NCBI GenBank assembly: GCA_006386115.1
Contig: VFIW01000036.1
Coordinates: 124,001 to 188,000 of the forward strand
DNA length: 64,000 bases
Origin: Globisporangium splendens
Lineage: Eukaryota; Oomycota; Peronosporomycetes; Pythiales; Pythiaceae
Direction of reading: 5' to 3'
Shown here: positions 34,601-44,645 of the stretch, in pieces
How positions within the stretch are numbered: position 1 is the stretch's first letter
How the letters are laid out: each line of letters opens with the position of its first letter
Position numbers and translations under genes: made by a program
The notes under the pieces: generated by a model
What the model was told of the DNA's origin: nothing
What the model saw: the letters and a program-made list of their open reading frames with translations, nothing else
Databases searched by the model: none

Positions 34601-36300
34601 AGTCAGCTAATCAACGTTTTCGCTATGTCCAGGTCCAGAAGCGGCACACAACAAAGGGAATCTCTCCTTCTTAGTCGGAGACAGACGCCAGTGCACTTGC
34701 GCATACTTGATCAGGATCTTGCTGGCTGTAAGCGAGTTGTGTTGGCATGCTTGAGGCAGCAAAGTTGATGCTGCCGTAGGTTTCTTGTTATGCGCAGATA
34801 CCCCATTCGCGATCGTAAAGAAACGTGTTGAAATGGTTGGCACCATATCCTAAAAGTTGTGAATGTGTGAGATGACGTGCGTGAGCCACAGCGAACAATG
34901 CCGCTTGACCATCGTTGCTTTCGACATGCACGTCCGCTCCATGTCGGAGAAGCAGTGTCACGACTCCAATGTCGTTGTTCGCGACGCCCCGAGCAGCGGT
35001 GCCTCCTCTTCCTTGCAATTTCGGATGGTCACGGCTGCTCGAAGGCAAGGGTGTATTAATGTGGATCTATGGGACGAGCGAACAGCTTCGAAAGAAGGGT
35101 TCCCTCCCATTAGCTACATTCACGCCAGCGCCATTATCCATCGACAGCGCTGCCGCAAGCAAGCTGTGTGTGCGTATAGCCTCAATAGCGCAGCATCACC
35201 CGTTCCCAATGCTGACCACAAATAGTTGCACAGTCAGAAAGCACAACTTTCAATATTTCAAGTCAGCACCGCCGCCTGGAAAGGCGTCACTGCGGATTTC
35301 TTTTTGCTAAATGTGTTAGTTGAATCTCGTCAGCAACACACACACCGCTGGTGTCTGCGGGGTGGCTATGATTTATCCCCCTCACGCATTGTTGCCGCAG
35401 ACAAGAGCAGTGGCTCCCCACTTGCATCTGCAGCGTTCACGTATGTGTCGCATTGGATCTTCTTTATATCTGTCTCTACAAAATCATACCATGCAGCGGT
35501 AACATCTCTCCATCAATAGCAGTTGGAGGTTCGTCATTGTACCACACTCCACATGGATCCGATCTCCACGTGATTGCAATCGACGGTTGCCAGCAGCGGG
35601 GTCTCGTGGACTGCATTCGCTGCGTTGACCTCGGCGTCTTTCTCAGTTAGCAGTGTCACAAGTGCCGAGTTTCTCGCGACTGCCATTGCTCGAAACAGTG
35701 AGGTCTCGCGCTTGGCAATGCGCAGGTTCAAATGTGCACACCATGTGCGAGCAGAGGCGCTGCGATCTCACGGTCACGTGCAAAGAATACTGCCGTGTTA
35801 CCTTTTTTCGGCGTGTTGTTCGCGCCTCCACCGCCCTGACTGAAGAAACGATCCGGCGACGCATTATCACCACGTTGCACGGCTTTAGCAAAACACGCCT
35901 CGCCTCGTCGCTGTCTTCAGGTCGTCGTCACGCGTGCCGCCACTAAAAATCGATGGTGGGGTGAGCGGTAAGTTAAAATTGAGTTGAGCGCCTCGACAGT
36001 CGCTGGGCTCCTGCTTCTTGCATGCAGCACTGTTTGCGATACCCCTATCGAACTCGTACCTGCTACATGAACCTAGCGGGCCACTTTGATAGACGCGCTG
36101 GTGCTGTCCCTTGTGTCGACTTGAAAGTGCCACGAGCGTGACAGCCACCACGACCGAGTACCTCCGCCATTCGCGAGCTGCTTGAGAGCGGGGTGCAGTA
36201 GCGCATGCTGCTGTCGCGTGCGTCGTCGCGAATCTGCAGCCTCGTGCACGCGCGGCATTCGCCATAGAGAGCGACCCACACACGTCAGGAGCTCTCCGTT
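34600..36300 (-). pseudogene. Decayed ankyrin-repeat gene
   Basis: Several minus-strand stretches in changing frames show ankyrin consensus pieces: VVTLLLRHGADVHVESNDGQ near 34900-34960, NGAGVNVANGREPFF near 35090-35145, ALVTLLTEKDAEVNAANAVH near 35610-35670, and SKILIKYAQVHWRLSPTKK with FPLLCAASG near 34640-34720. Stops and frame changes separate them, and no single frame is long. The ankyrin consensus (GADVNAxxxxGxTPLHxAA) is clearly recognisable, so this was a tandem-ankyrin protein. The 3' and 5' limits are approximate. GC3 bias is weak, which fits long decay. Confidence 0.6.
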
Positions 36301-37139
36301 GCGTCCTCATGCTTGTGTCCAACAGATCGTGACAGCGAAGGACGCTTTTCTTGAAATAGTCCACTACCTCGCTTTAAGAACGCCATTTGCTTCGTTTGTG
36401 TAATCAAGCACAATGGACAGAGTAACCAGAGCGGGTTCGTATTGAAAAGGTTTGTACTGACGTGTTTGCTGTCGCTGAAAGCACGCCACCCGCGCAATCC
36501 TTTACGATCCCCTCTCTAGCAGATTGATATGTGGGGAAGCAAGGCGGAGATCCATGCTATTTTCTACATATCGCACTCTTTTTCATAATAATGTGGTAAA
36601 ATCGCACAAGTGACATCCAGTGCCATGCATTCGTAACGCGTAATCCCCCCCCTCCCCGAAATATTTCAAGCATCACCATGACACTGGCTGGAATAATCAC
36701 GCTCGAACCGGTTATTTCCAGGTTACAGTTTGATTATTCCACCCTTCGCTCTCCTTCGGATTATTATCGCGCGCCGCCAGCCATGGGACAAAACCGTCCC
36801 TCATACGAAAACGTCGCGTAACCAGCAAGAAGGCACCTCCCTCCAGCTGCGTCTGTTTTGTGCATATTCCAACCAATCATTTCCATTCTCTATACACTAT
36901 CTACCAATCAAGGCGCTCGGAATCAGGCGTGCGTCTCTCTCTCTCTCTCTCTCTCTCGCTCTGCAGTGTTCAAGCACCAAATAGAAGAAGGAAGGCGAGC
37001 AGCCACTCGCGAATATTGAGCTCTCTGTGCGTGCGTGTTGAAGCGCGCGCGCTGTCCCTCTATCCCAGGCGCATCGCTCTCTGCGTGCATATATACGTCC
37101 CCCATTGATTCTCTCTGTGTCTGCGTGCTCGCGTTGTAA
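36301..37139. promoter_or_regulatory. Upstream region of TMEM184 gene with CT run
   Basis: About 840 bp with no gene. A pyrimidine-rich (CT)n run lies at 36934-36957, about 180 bp before the ATG, probably in the 5' UTR or core promoter. Confidence 0.5.
36934..36957. repeat. (CT)12 microsatellite
   Basis: An uninterrupted CT run upstream of the TMEM184-like gene, the second such placement in the window. Confidence 0.9.
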
Positions 37140-38624
37140 ATGGCGGTCCCGGAGATCAACGAGACGAGTCTGCGCGCTGGCAACGTCACAGGCGACGCCA
37201 TGGTGTTCGGGCTGCCGCTCGCGTGGGTCGAGACGAACCGCGCCGAGAGCCTGCTCATCGCCACGGCGTGCTGCTTCGCGGCGTCGCTGCTCAGCGTGTT
37301 CAACATCTACCAGCACCTGCAGCACTACTCGCGGCCGCAGCTGCAGCGCTACATCGTGCGCATCCTCGTCATCGTGCCTGTGTACGCGCTCGGCTCGCTG
37401 CTGTCGCTGATCTTCGTCAACCAGGCGCTGTATTTTGACACGTTCCGCGACTGCTATGAGGCGTTCGTGGTGTATAGTTTTCTTGCATTGGTGCTCTCGT
37501 TTGCCGGCGGCGAGTCCGTGTGCGTGGTCAAGATGCAGGGCGAGCCCGACATTACGCACGCATGGCCGCTCAGCCGGTGTCTACACCCGATCGGTCGCGA
37601 CGGACGCCTGCTGCGGTCCTGCAAACGCGCGACGATCCAGTTCGTGCTCATCAAGCCGTTCTTCGCGCTGCTGTCGCTCGTGATGCTCGCGTTTGGCCAG
37701 TACCATACCCTCGCGTACCAGCTCATCCTGACGATCGTGTACAACATCTCGTATTCGCTGGCGCTGTATGGACTCTGGCTGTTCTACTTCGCGACCAAGC
37801 ATATCCTGAAGACGTTCAACCCGGTGCTCAAGTTCTTCGCTGTCAAGAGCATCGTGTTCCTCACGTTCTGGCAGAGCGGCCTCATCGATTTCGTGCCGGG
37901 CATCACGAACGAACAGAGCTTTGCGTGGAAGGATTTCATCTTGTGCGTCGAGATGGTGCCGTTTGCGTTCTTGCACTTTCTAGCGTTCAACCCGAGCCAA
38001 TTCAAGAAGAATCTCGACCGCTTGCCCGACTCGGAGGTGCTGAAGAACATGAAGGAGGTGCTGAGTCTGTCGGACCTGGTTGCCGACGCGTACCACAACT
38101 TCATGCCGTCGTACCAGGACTACGTGCTACAGCGCGGCGAATCGACGGGCCGCGTAAGGGGTCGCAACAAGAGCGTCGTTGTGTTTGGCGAGGACGGATC
38201 CCTCACGAATTCGTCCACGTCCGAGTGCAGTCCGACGCCCATGGCCGTGAACAACCACCACAGCCCGAAATTCGTGATCGACGACGAGGACGACAGCGAT
38301 TACGACAACGAACCTGACATCGAGGCCGGTGAATGCGAATCCGATGTAGACGACAAGGACGCGCCAACAGACACAAAGGACGATAAGGATGATGAAAAAG
38401 AGACCAAAAGCGAAGCCGATGCTGCGATTCAAGCCGCAAAGCGACGGTTCTTTGCCGAAGACGTACAAGCAGAGGTCACTCTTGGCGACGAGAGCAGAAG
38501 AATCAGCTCGGAAGTCGCGAATGCAGTCACAAAAGAAGAGTCCACCGACAGCGCAACGGAGACGGAGGCAACTTCAACAGCTACAACCATGGAAGAGTTA
38601 GAAGAAGGGCGAGCAAGCAGCTGA
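37140..38624 (+). CDS. TMEM184/Ost-alpha family membrane protein
   Basis: This single-exon gene encodes 494 residues. Seven hydrophobic helices fill about residues 35-285. Conserved pieces of the solute-transporter-alpha/TMEM184 (LAZ1) family include the early NIYQHLQHYSRPQLQRYIVR motif, then IVPVYALGSLLSL, RDCYEAFVVYSFL, IKPFFALLSLVML and KSIVFLTFWQSGL. Family members act in vacuolar or endosomal trafficking and, as Ost-alpha, in organic solute export. The C-terminal 150 residues are cytosolic-looking and highly acidic (DDEDDSDYDNEPDIEAGE) with Ser/Thr-rich ends. The gene has the GC3 bias of a well-expressed gene and a hairpin in its presumed 3' UTR. Confidence 0.9.
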   Translation: MAVPEINETSLRAGNVTGDAMVFGLPLAWVETNRAESLLIATACCFAASLLSVFNIYQHLQHYSRPQLQRYIVRILVIVPVYALGSLLSLIFVNQALYFDTFRDCYEAFVVYSFLALVLSFAGGESVCVVKMQGEPDITHAWPLSRCLHPIGRDGRLLRSCKRATIQFVLIKPFFALLSLVMLAFGQYHTLAYQLILTIVYNISYSLALYGLWLFYFATKHILKTFNPVLKFFAVKSIVFLTFWQSGLIDFVPGITNEQSFAWKDFILCVEMVPFAFLHFLAFNPSQFKKNLDRLPDSEVLKNMKEVLSLSDLVADAYHNFMPSYQDYVLQRGESTGRVRGRNKSVVVFGEDGSLTNSSTSECSPTPMAVNNHHSPKFVIDDEDDSDYDNEPDIEAGECESDVDDKDAPTDTKDDKDDEKETKSEADAAIQAAKRRFFAEDVQAEVTLGDESRRISSEVANAVTKEESTDSATETEATSTATTMEELEEGRASS

Positions 38625-39329
38625 AGAGCCATCGTCTGAGCGATACGAAACAACAACCCAACCAATTGGATCACGTGACGTGAGCACCATATTGTGCTGC
38701 TCACTCCAGTGTCTCCTTTTACTTAAAGTGTGTCGAAAGCCCAACAACGCCCCGAGAAAGAGAACATGCGCGCGTCGTCGTCGTCGTTTTTAAATCAATG
38801 TACCATTACTTTGCTTCTTCGTTTGCTTTAGCAACAGCGGTGGTTTTGAAATGCGTACGAGTGCGTCTGCAGCTCACAATGGCGTAATGATGATGATCAT
38901 TGTGAGCTGCTGTGTGTAGCTGTTGAAGCAGCGGCAAATCAGAAAAAGCACATGTGCACACAACGAGCAGGTTTCCGCTGCACCAACGGATCTTGCCCTC
39001 TCATATCCAATGTCTTTCATGCATGCCTCTATATGCTAAATATAAAGGTATTTATCATACGGAAGCAATCGTGGCTACTTATGAAAAGGCAATTTTAAAG
39101 TTAACAGATGAACAAGTAGGGATGCAAGAGTGTATGTCTTTGGCATGTCGCGATCATTTGGGTGGCGGCGCTTTGTTTACTCGCACAAGCGCACATGGGA
39201 AGGCAGGAGACATGACAGGAATAGTAGACAGCAACGCGCGCCGTTGTCGTTATCTGCTGCTCAGACTAACGCTGCTATTGTAAGACTCGCCACGTCGCCG
39301 ACACCTCAAGCCACGAGCGCAGCAGCAGT
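38625..39329. other. 3' region with hairpin and spacer
   Basis: About 700 bp between two plus-strand genes. A perfect 13-bp inverted repeat lies at 38869-38910, about 245 bp after the TMEM184 stop. Nothing else is recognised. Confidence 0.5.
38869..38910. repeat. 13-bp perfect inverted repeat, 16-nt loop
   Basis: The arms at 38869-38881 and 38898-38910 (GCAGCTCACAATG and its complement) are perfectly paired around a loop with three TGA-type repeats. Its position after the TMEM184 gene suggests a 3' UTR stem or a transcript-end structure. Confidence 0.85.
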
Positions 39330-40172
39330 ATGACCGAGAGCAGCAGCAGTGTGCAGGTCGCGGTGCCAATGGCAGACTCCCCCACATGCCATAAGCCCAC
39401 CGATGCCACCGCATGCGGTTACCATTCATCACCTGCGACTGCTACAGGGTCGAGCGCTATGGCACCAGTAGCACAGAGTGTGAGCCGATTGTTGGAATCG
39501 CGCCATGGCCGCGAGCTGCAGCGCTACGACGGCGCGACGCGGCTGCTGTCGTGTGCGGTCGTAATGCGCACACTGGAGACGGCACAGGAGGACCAGGTGC
39601 TCGTGATCTCGAGCTCCAAGCATGCGAACGAGTGGATCCTGCCCAAGGGCGGCTGGGAGAGCGACGAGACGCTCGTCGAGTGCGCGTTGCGCGAGGTCGA
39701 GGAAGAAGCTGGCGTACGTCTCGCAGTCAGATGCGCAATGACCCTCGACAATGGCTCTTGACAATGATGATGATACTGTGTGTGCTTGTAGATTGACGGA
39801 CGCATCGTTCGGGAGCTGGGCACCGTCGATTTCTCCAGTAAGCAGGGTAAGAAGTGTCGTTTCTACGGCTTTCGAGTCTCCGCACGGCAGGAATTCACCA
39901 AATGGGCTGAAAGCGACCGACAGCGGAAATGGGTACGTGGGACGTGCGAGCTACTTGACTAAATTGTCACTGTGTATCCGTGTGCTGACTGGAAATATGT
40001 GCTATTGGTTCTGCGTGTGTTTCTATTTGGTGGCGATGTATAAATCGATACTACTACTGCGTATTGACGCCATCTCCAGGTCTCTGTGGACGAAGGGAAG
40101 CGTATGTTGAGCCATCGGCCGGAGCTGCTCGCCATGCTTGCGCGCGCTGAGATGGTGGCAGGGTCGAGTTAA
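39330..40172 (+). CDS. Nudix hydrolase, diphosphoinositol polyphosphate type
   Basis: The exons are 39330-39713, 39792-39932 and 40080-40172 (introns of 78 and 147 nt, phase 0), and the product has 205 residues. The Nudix box GGWESDETLVECALREVEEE followed by AG-I fits GX5EX7REUXEEXGU completely, with the metal-binding glutamates present. The residues before it (RLLSCAVVM, ILPKGG) and after it (CRFYGFRV, RKWVSVDEGKRML) match DIPP-type Nudix enzymes, which cleave diphosphoinositol polyphosphates and dinucleotide polyphosphates. The first intron falls exactly between the Gly and the last hydrophobic residue of the box. The N-terminal 60 residues are low complexity and unassigned. Confidence 0.88.
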
Positions 40173-43100
40173 ATAAACTCAAATAGAATACAAACAATTA
40201 ACGCGTATCAATGTTGCATGCAACTCGAGTGGGTCTTGTGTCCAACCTGGGTGATAAAAATGCAGTCGGAGTGTTTATCTGGTTTATTGGGTGGATGGTC
40301 TTCTGATCCATTGCTGCCATCTGCTTTTCGTGCCTCCACATGGTTTCGCCCTTCAGCTCTGAATTGCTAGCATAACGACTGGCCGCATCTTCACAATGCG
40401 AAATGCCGACAAGCGCAAACTTATGTCATCGCGGGCAAGCATGACGCTTGTTGTTCCATGCGCACCTTCGTGTAAAACCAGCGAACGAAAGCACGCTGAC
40501 TACATGTAAAAGTATTGATGTAGCAACAACAACAAATGCACGACAAACAACTGGTACCATTGCATAATAGGAGTTCGAATTTCACTGCCCACATGCACAA
40601 AATGGGGATTCTCATCGACATGACAACGCGCGCTACGATGCCACACTGCAAATGGTAAGAAGCGCATGTGAGCGCATTCCATAACGAACAGCTTGCGTGC
40701 ATCCGCTCGGCACTGCACTTGCTCTTGCCATGTGTGTGTGTGCTACGTGGAAAAAAAGATACTAGTTCTGTAGTGGGTGCTTGGTTGATTGTGTCTTCAC
40801 GAAGCAGCAGCAAACTCCGCCAACTGAATAAGCTCGTGGTTCCAAATAAAAGATGGCGTGAAGGGAACAAGTGTCAAGCGCGTGTCGGAATCAATCGGGT
40901 GTATATACATTTTTCGTCCCCCTCCCTTTGATCACATCGACCGAGAACGGAGGCGGTAGCATATCACAGTCTGTGGGTGCCACGTTTGTCACTCGGCAAA
41001 CGGAGCAGCAGCCTCCACGCCACATTGCCCTCCCTCCGTGTGGACCTCGTACCAGAATACAACGCAACAGCAAATGACTTGCTCGGAATGCTGCAAAGTG
41101 CAGATTTGCTTCCTTGGGCACCGTTTTGTTGTGGGTCAGTGGCATGTGGTGCACGTTTCTCCAGAAGGTTCGGAAAAGGGCATTTCGTAATAGCACACGC
41201 GGCAAAATGTTGCTGCTGTGTCAGGTAGAAAGAACAAACCTGGCCATGTCAGTGTGAGCAAGAAAGACATGTCTAATCCTGATTCCAGGTCTCCGTCACA
41301 TTGTAAGCGTGTGCTAATGAGGGCGGCTGGTGAGCTATAACCAGTCACTTTATCTCTGTAAAGCGTGGGCATGTGCCATCCACAAGCCGACAACAACATG
41401 CTGCACTTGTTGCAGCAAGAGTGTCATGACGTGTCCACTCACGAGCGAAGCCCGAATTCTGCCACATGTCATTTGTTGAACGTACAATTGTTGACAAGAA
41501 TAATCGCAATTTACCAGCAAAATCGCGGTTTTTCCGAAAAGTGCGAATTGTCCTTCTGCACAAGTACAGTGATTCGTGGCAGTTTCTACTAGACGGTGTA
41601 AACTGATGCGTTTGTTCCAAAAGTGGAGAGAAGATGGACTCTCACGGCGGACCTCAATGAGTGGCGGACATTCCACTATCTGGACGTACACCTGTCAACA
41701 GTAATACTTCGAACACTAGCCAGTCTCCAACCCGACAGACAGGCAGTTGACAAACCTGTGAGATCGGATAAATCGAAGCCACCGACGCGAATGGATTTTT
41801 GCCGAAAGAGCCAGCAGTCCGCGGCAGTTTCACTCTGCAATTATCCTTCCATGCGTGCGCTTCACTGAGTCTGCCTGTCGGTCGCCTTTTCATCATATGT
41901 GCATTTGACTTGCGTTCAGTATGGCTCATAATTTGCAAACTGTGGAGGGGGGTCTGTAGGTAAAAACCACGCACACATTGACGCCAGACACGGACATGCC
42001 GCCACCTACAAGCAATCGTCATTATGGACCCAAAGCGCTTGAAGCGCAAGCTCCTACGTACTGGCGCCAGCCATTCGACCAAGTATCATTTCACTCTTCC
42101 GGTTTTGATTATTGAACTGGTTCACACAACCTTGTGGATTTTCAGATGTATCCAACCCAAGAGCCAACAACACGCGGATAGCCCGAGAGAGAGTCATACG
42201 CCACAGACCGCCATGTGCCATAATCAACACTGGCGACTCTGGCGCATATGATTCCCATACGCACACGCGGCGATTCAATGCACCATTTATTGACGAAGTG
42301 GCACGCCGAGCACAATGGCCACAATGGATGGTAGACATGTAGAGATGCAACGAATGACTGGTCGCGCCGAAAAGGCTGCGACGCGACTCCTCCTCAGGGG
42401 GCGCTTCAGCTTCGCACGTGGCTACTTTCTCTTCTTCTTCCTCGGTCGTTCTGAACCGATTTTGTGGCAGCAGGTATTTTTACATGCGAGATTGTATGTG
42501 GTAATCGGTTCTGATGCGAGGAGGAGGAGGCAGAATGTGGCAGAGGCGTCTCCATCTTTTTACACAATGAAAATAAAACGTGTACCTACCAAACTAAACC
42601 CTGCACAAAAATAAAGTATACATCTCTGCCGTGGCTCCAAAACACATCAGGCTGTTTAGTCTTCGGGTCGTGTCACCCGTTTTGATAGCGGAGCGTGTGT
42701 TTTTGCTTCGGCGTGCAGAATCTCCCACGGCCGGCGGCAAAAAGTCGGCACCCTCCTCCATCTCGGTCCTTTTTGCAGTCCCCCCTCTGCATAACCAGCA
42801 AAGTTCCCCCCTCCCCTTCTTACGGACTGGCGGACACACACTCCTGGTCCTGTCGTCACATTGTGATTCAACTCGACGCTTCGATTGTGCTCCAATCGTC
42901 GCGGGTGCGCATGGTCTCTGCACTCGCGCGAAACTGTAAATTAACCAACCCTAGTCCTCTTCCGCAACGTCCCACGCAACTACCATCAACTGTTGGCGAT
43001 TTGGGGACGACGACGGCAACGGGAAAGAAAAGCGAATTTTCGAAACTGGCTCGGATTGTATCTGCGAAAAAGCGCGTGCATGGTAATAACAGGAAGACCC

Positions 43101-43435
43101 GGCAAGAAAAAGGAAGCCAATGCGTAGGGGACGGGGTAGTTCAGCACAACAGCGTGTAGGGAAAGCGACCCTACCCATACAGAAACCCACACACAAACAC
43201 GGAAGGAAAAAAGGAAGCGTCCAGAATCGGCTCGTCTGATCGTCAAGTGGTCGTGTTGTCGTCGCCACGCAGCAGCGAATAGGGGGTTCCTTGCTGGCAC
43301 ACAGCAAGCAAACCAAAGCAGGCAGACCGAGCGTCCGAAGTCCCCATTTGCGAATAATTTGCGGAACGCGCACGCGGCAAACAGCAGCGACAGCATAATC
43401 GGCACCTCTCCTGCATTTTAATCGGCAACTTCCAT
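40173..43435. other. Gene-poor 3.3 kb interval
   Basis: Open frames here are short, mixed in codon bias and on both strands. I recognise only a possible histidine-phosphatase fragment (42054-42350, listed separately). The right end should be the promoter of the gene at 43436. Confidence 0.45.
42054..42350 (-). pseudogene. Possible relic of a histidine phosphatase
   Basis: A minus-strand stretch reads PVLIMAHGGLWR followed by RVLLALGLDTSENPQGCVN. This resembles the C-terminal half of the phosphoglycerate-mutase/histidine-phosphatase fold, in which a hydrophobic strand leads to a His-Gly-Gly and then an Asn/Cys-containing turn. No RHG catalytic motif is found in the upstream sequence, and the frame is short. 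The resemblance rests on about 30 residues and may be chance. Confidence 0.25.
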
Positions 43436-43846
43436 ATGAGAACCATGCGTCCGCGTACAAAGAGCGTCGTGAACGTGCACGAGTACTTCAGCCAGGACGA
43501 CGGCGAGAGCGACCAAGAGGAAGACGAGGACGAGGACTGGATGCAGCTGGCCGTGCAGTACAAGCCGCTCAAGCGCACGGGTTCGTTCACCAAGGCTGCC
43601 AAGAGCTCCAAGCGTGAGCGCACGTCGACGCTCGACAGCTGGGAGGGCACGGACGTGGAGGACGAAGACGACGACGACGACGAGCGCAACGAGCGCGTGC
43701 GCACTTGCTCGCACGACCGCCGCATCAGCTTCGAGAAGGACGTCGACATCGTGACCATCCCTGCGCGCTCGAGCTTCGACGCTGAGTACAAGCGCCGCGT
43801 CTGGTACTCGTCGGAAGAGTTTTCGCGGATGCGTCAGCTGGACTAA
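43436..43846 (+). CDS. Small acidic protein with conserved WYSSEEF end
   Basis: The product has 136 residues. An acidic central part (DDGESDQEEDEDEDWMQ and EDEDDDDDERNE) precedes a basic-hydrophobic segment RRISFEKDVDIVTIP. The end is AEYKRRVWYSSEEFSRMRQ. The RISF core fits the RVxF-type docking motif of protein phosphatase 1 partners, and the end resembles short LWYS-x-E motifs of many protist proteins. Strong GC3 bias and a clean frame argue for a real gene. No catalytic domain is present, so a scaffold or regulator is the natural guess. No intron is visible. Confidence 0.55.
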   Translation: MRTMRPRTKSVVNVHEYFSQDDGESDQEEDEDEDWMQLAVQYKPLKRTGSFTKAAKSSKRERTSTLDSWEGTDVEDEDDDDDERNERVRTCSHDRRISFEKDVDIVTIPARSSFDAEYKRRVWYSSEEFSRMRQLD

Positions 43847-44645
43847 GCTGACTGACTGATTGCCACTGTCCTTTCTGAAAGGAGAGAAACACGCAAAAGA
43901 GAGAAGAGAAGAAGAGAAGCGCCACCTGTATGAGAAATGTGGGAGGTTATGTGGCCGACCGACGAGCTCCGATCACTTCACCATGTGTAGCTCTTCCCTT
44001 GTGGAGGAGCTAGGCAGTCGGGGCCCCGCTGTGTCCACGGGCATGACAACATCACACGGTTGATTGCTCTGTCATCTTGCCTATTGGATGGACTGGATCG
44101 ATCGCTAGATCCTGAACCGCAGCGGGTTTTGGCAACGCAACGCAACGCAACGCAAAGCAGCACTCGCAAAAGAACAACGCAGCAGAAGGCGGCAGTGGAG
44201 CTGGAATGAATGAACGAAGGGAGTGCGTTGTGCGGCTGCTCTGCTTGCATTGCCTGTCGTCGATCGATGTGCCTGCCTCCCACGTCAACTCATTCATGCT
44301 GTCTGCTGCCGATTGATTTGTTTGTTGCCGAGCCCTATTTATCCATCTTCAAGAGAGCAAGAGAGTACAATAGATCGAGTTCTCGCCGTAGCTGTGACGT
44401 AATTTTTTGAAAATGGATATCCTTTTTTATTTCGGTCCGAACGCAGGACCGAAAGCAAACCCCAACGTCATGTCTTCTTGTCCAATAGTTCCATTGATCA
44501 CTGCACCTTTCATTAAAAACATAGCGGCATATCCACATTCCAAGTATCAAGAGAATCGGGTATACAAGGCGCTTACACGCGTCAACTTTGTCTTTTTTCC
44601 ACTGGTTTTCACTTCACTTTCGACGCCTTTTCGCTTTCGCTCTTC
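43847..44645. other. Convergent spacer with CAACG repeat
   Basis: About 800 bp between the small acidic protein (plus) and the HECT ligase stop (minus, 44646). A pentamer run (CAACG)n lies at about 44133-44155. No gene is seen. Confidence 0.5.

Noticed and set aside
36897..37559. 220-residue minus-strand frame opposite the TMEM184 start
   Set aside because: Shadow of the TMEM184 coding region and CT run.
40561..40580. GTTCGAATT as a possible tRNA T-loop
   Set aside because: No acceptor or D arms pair around it.
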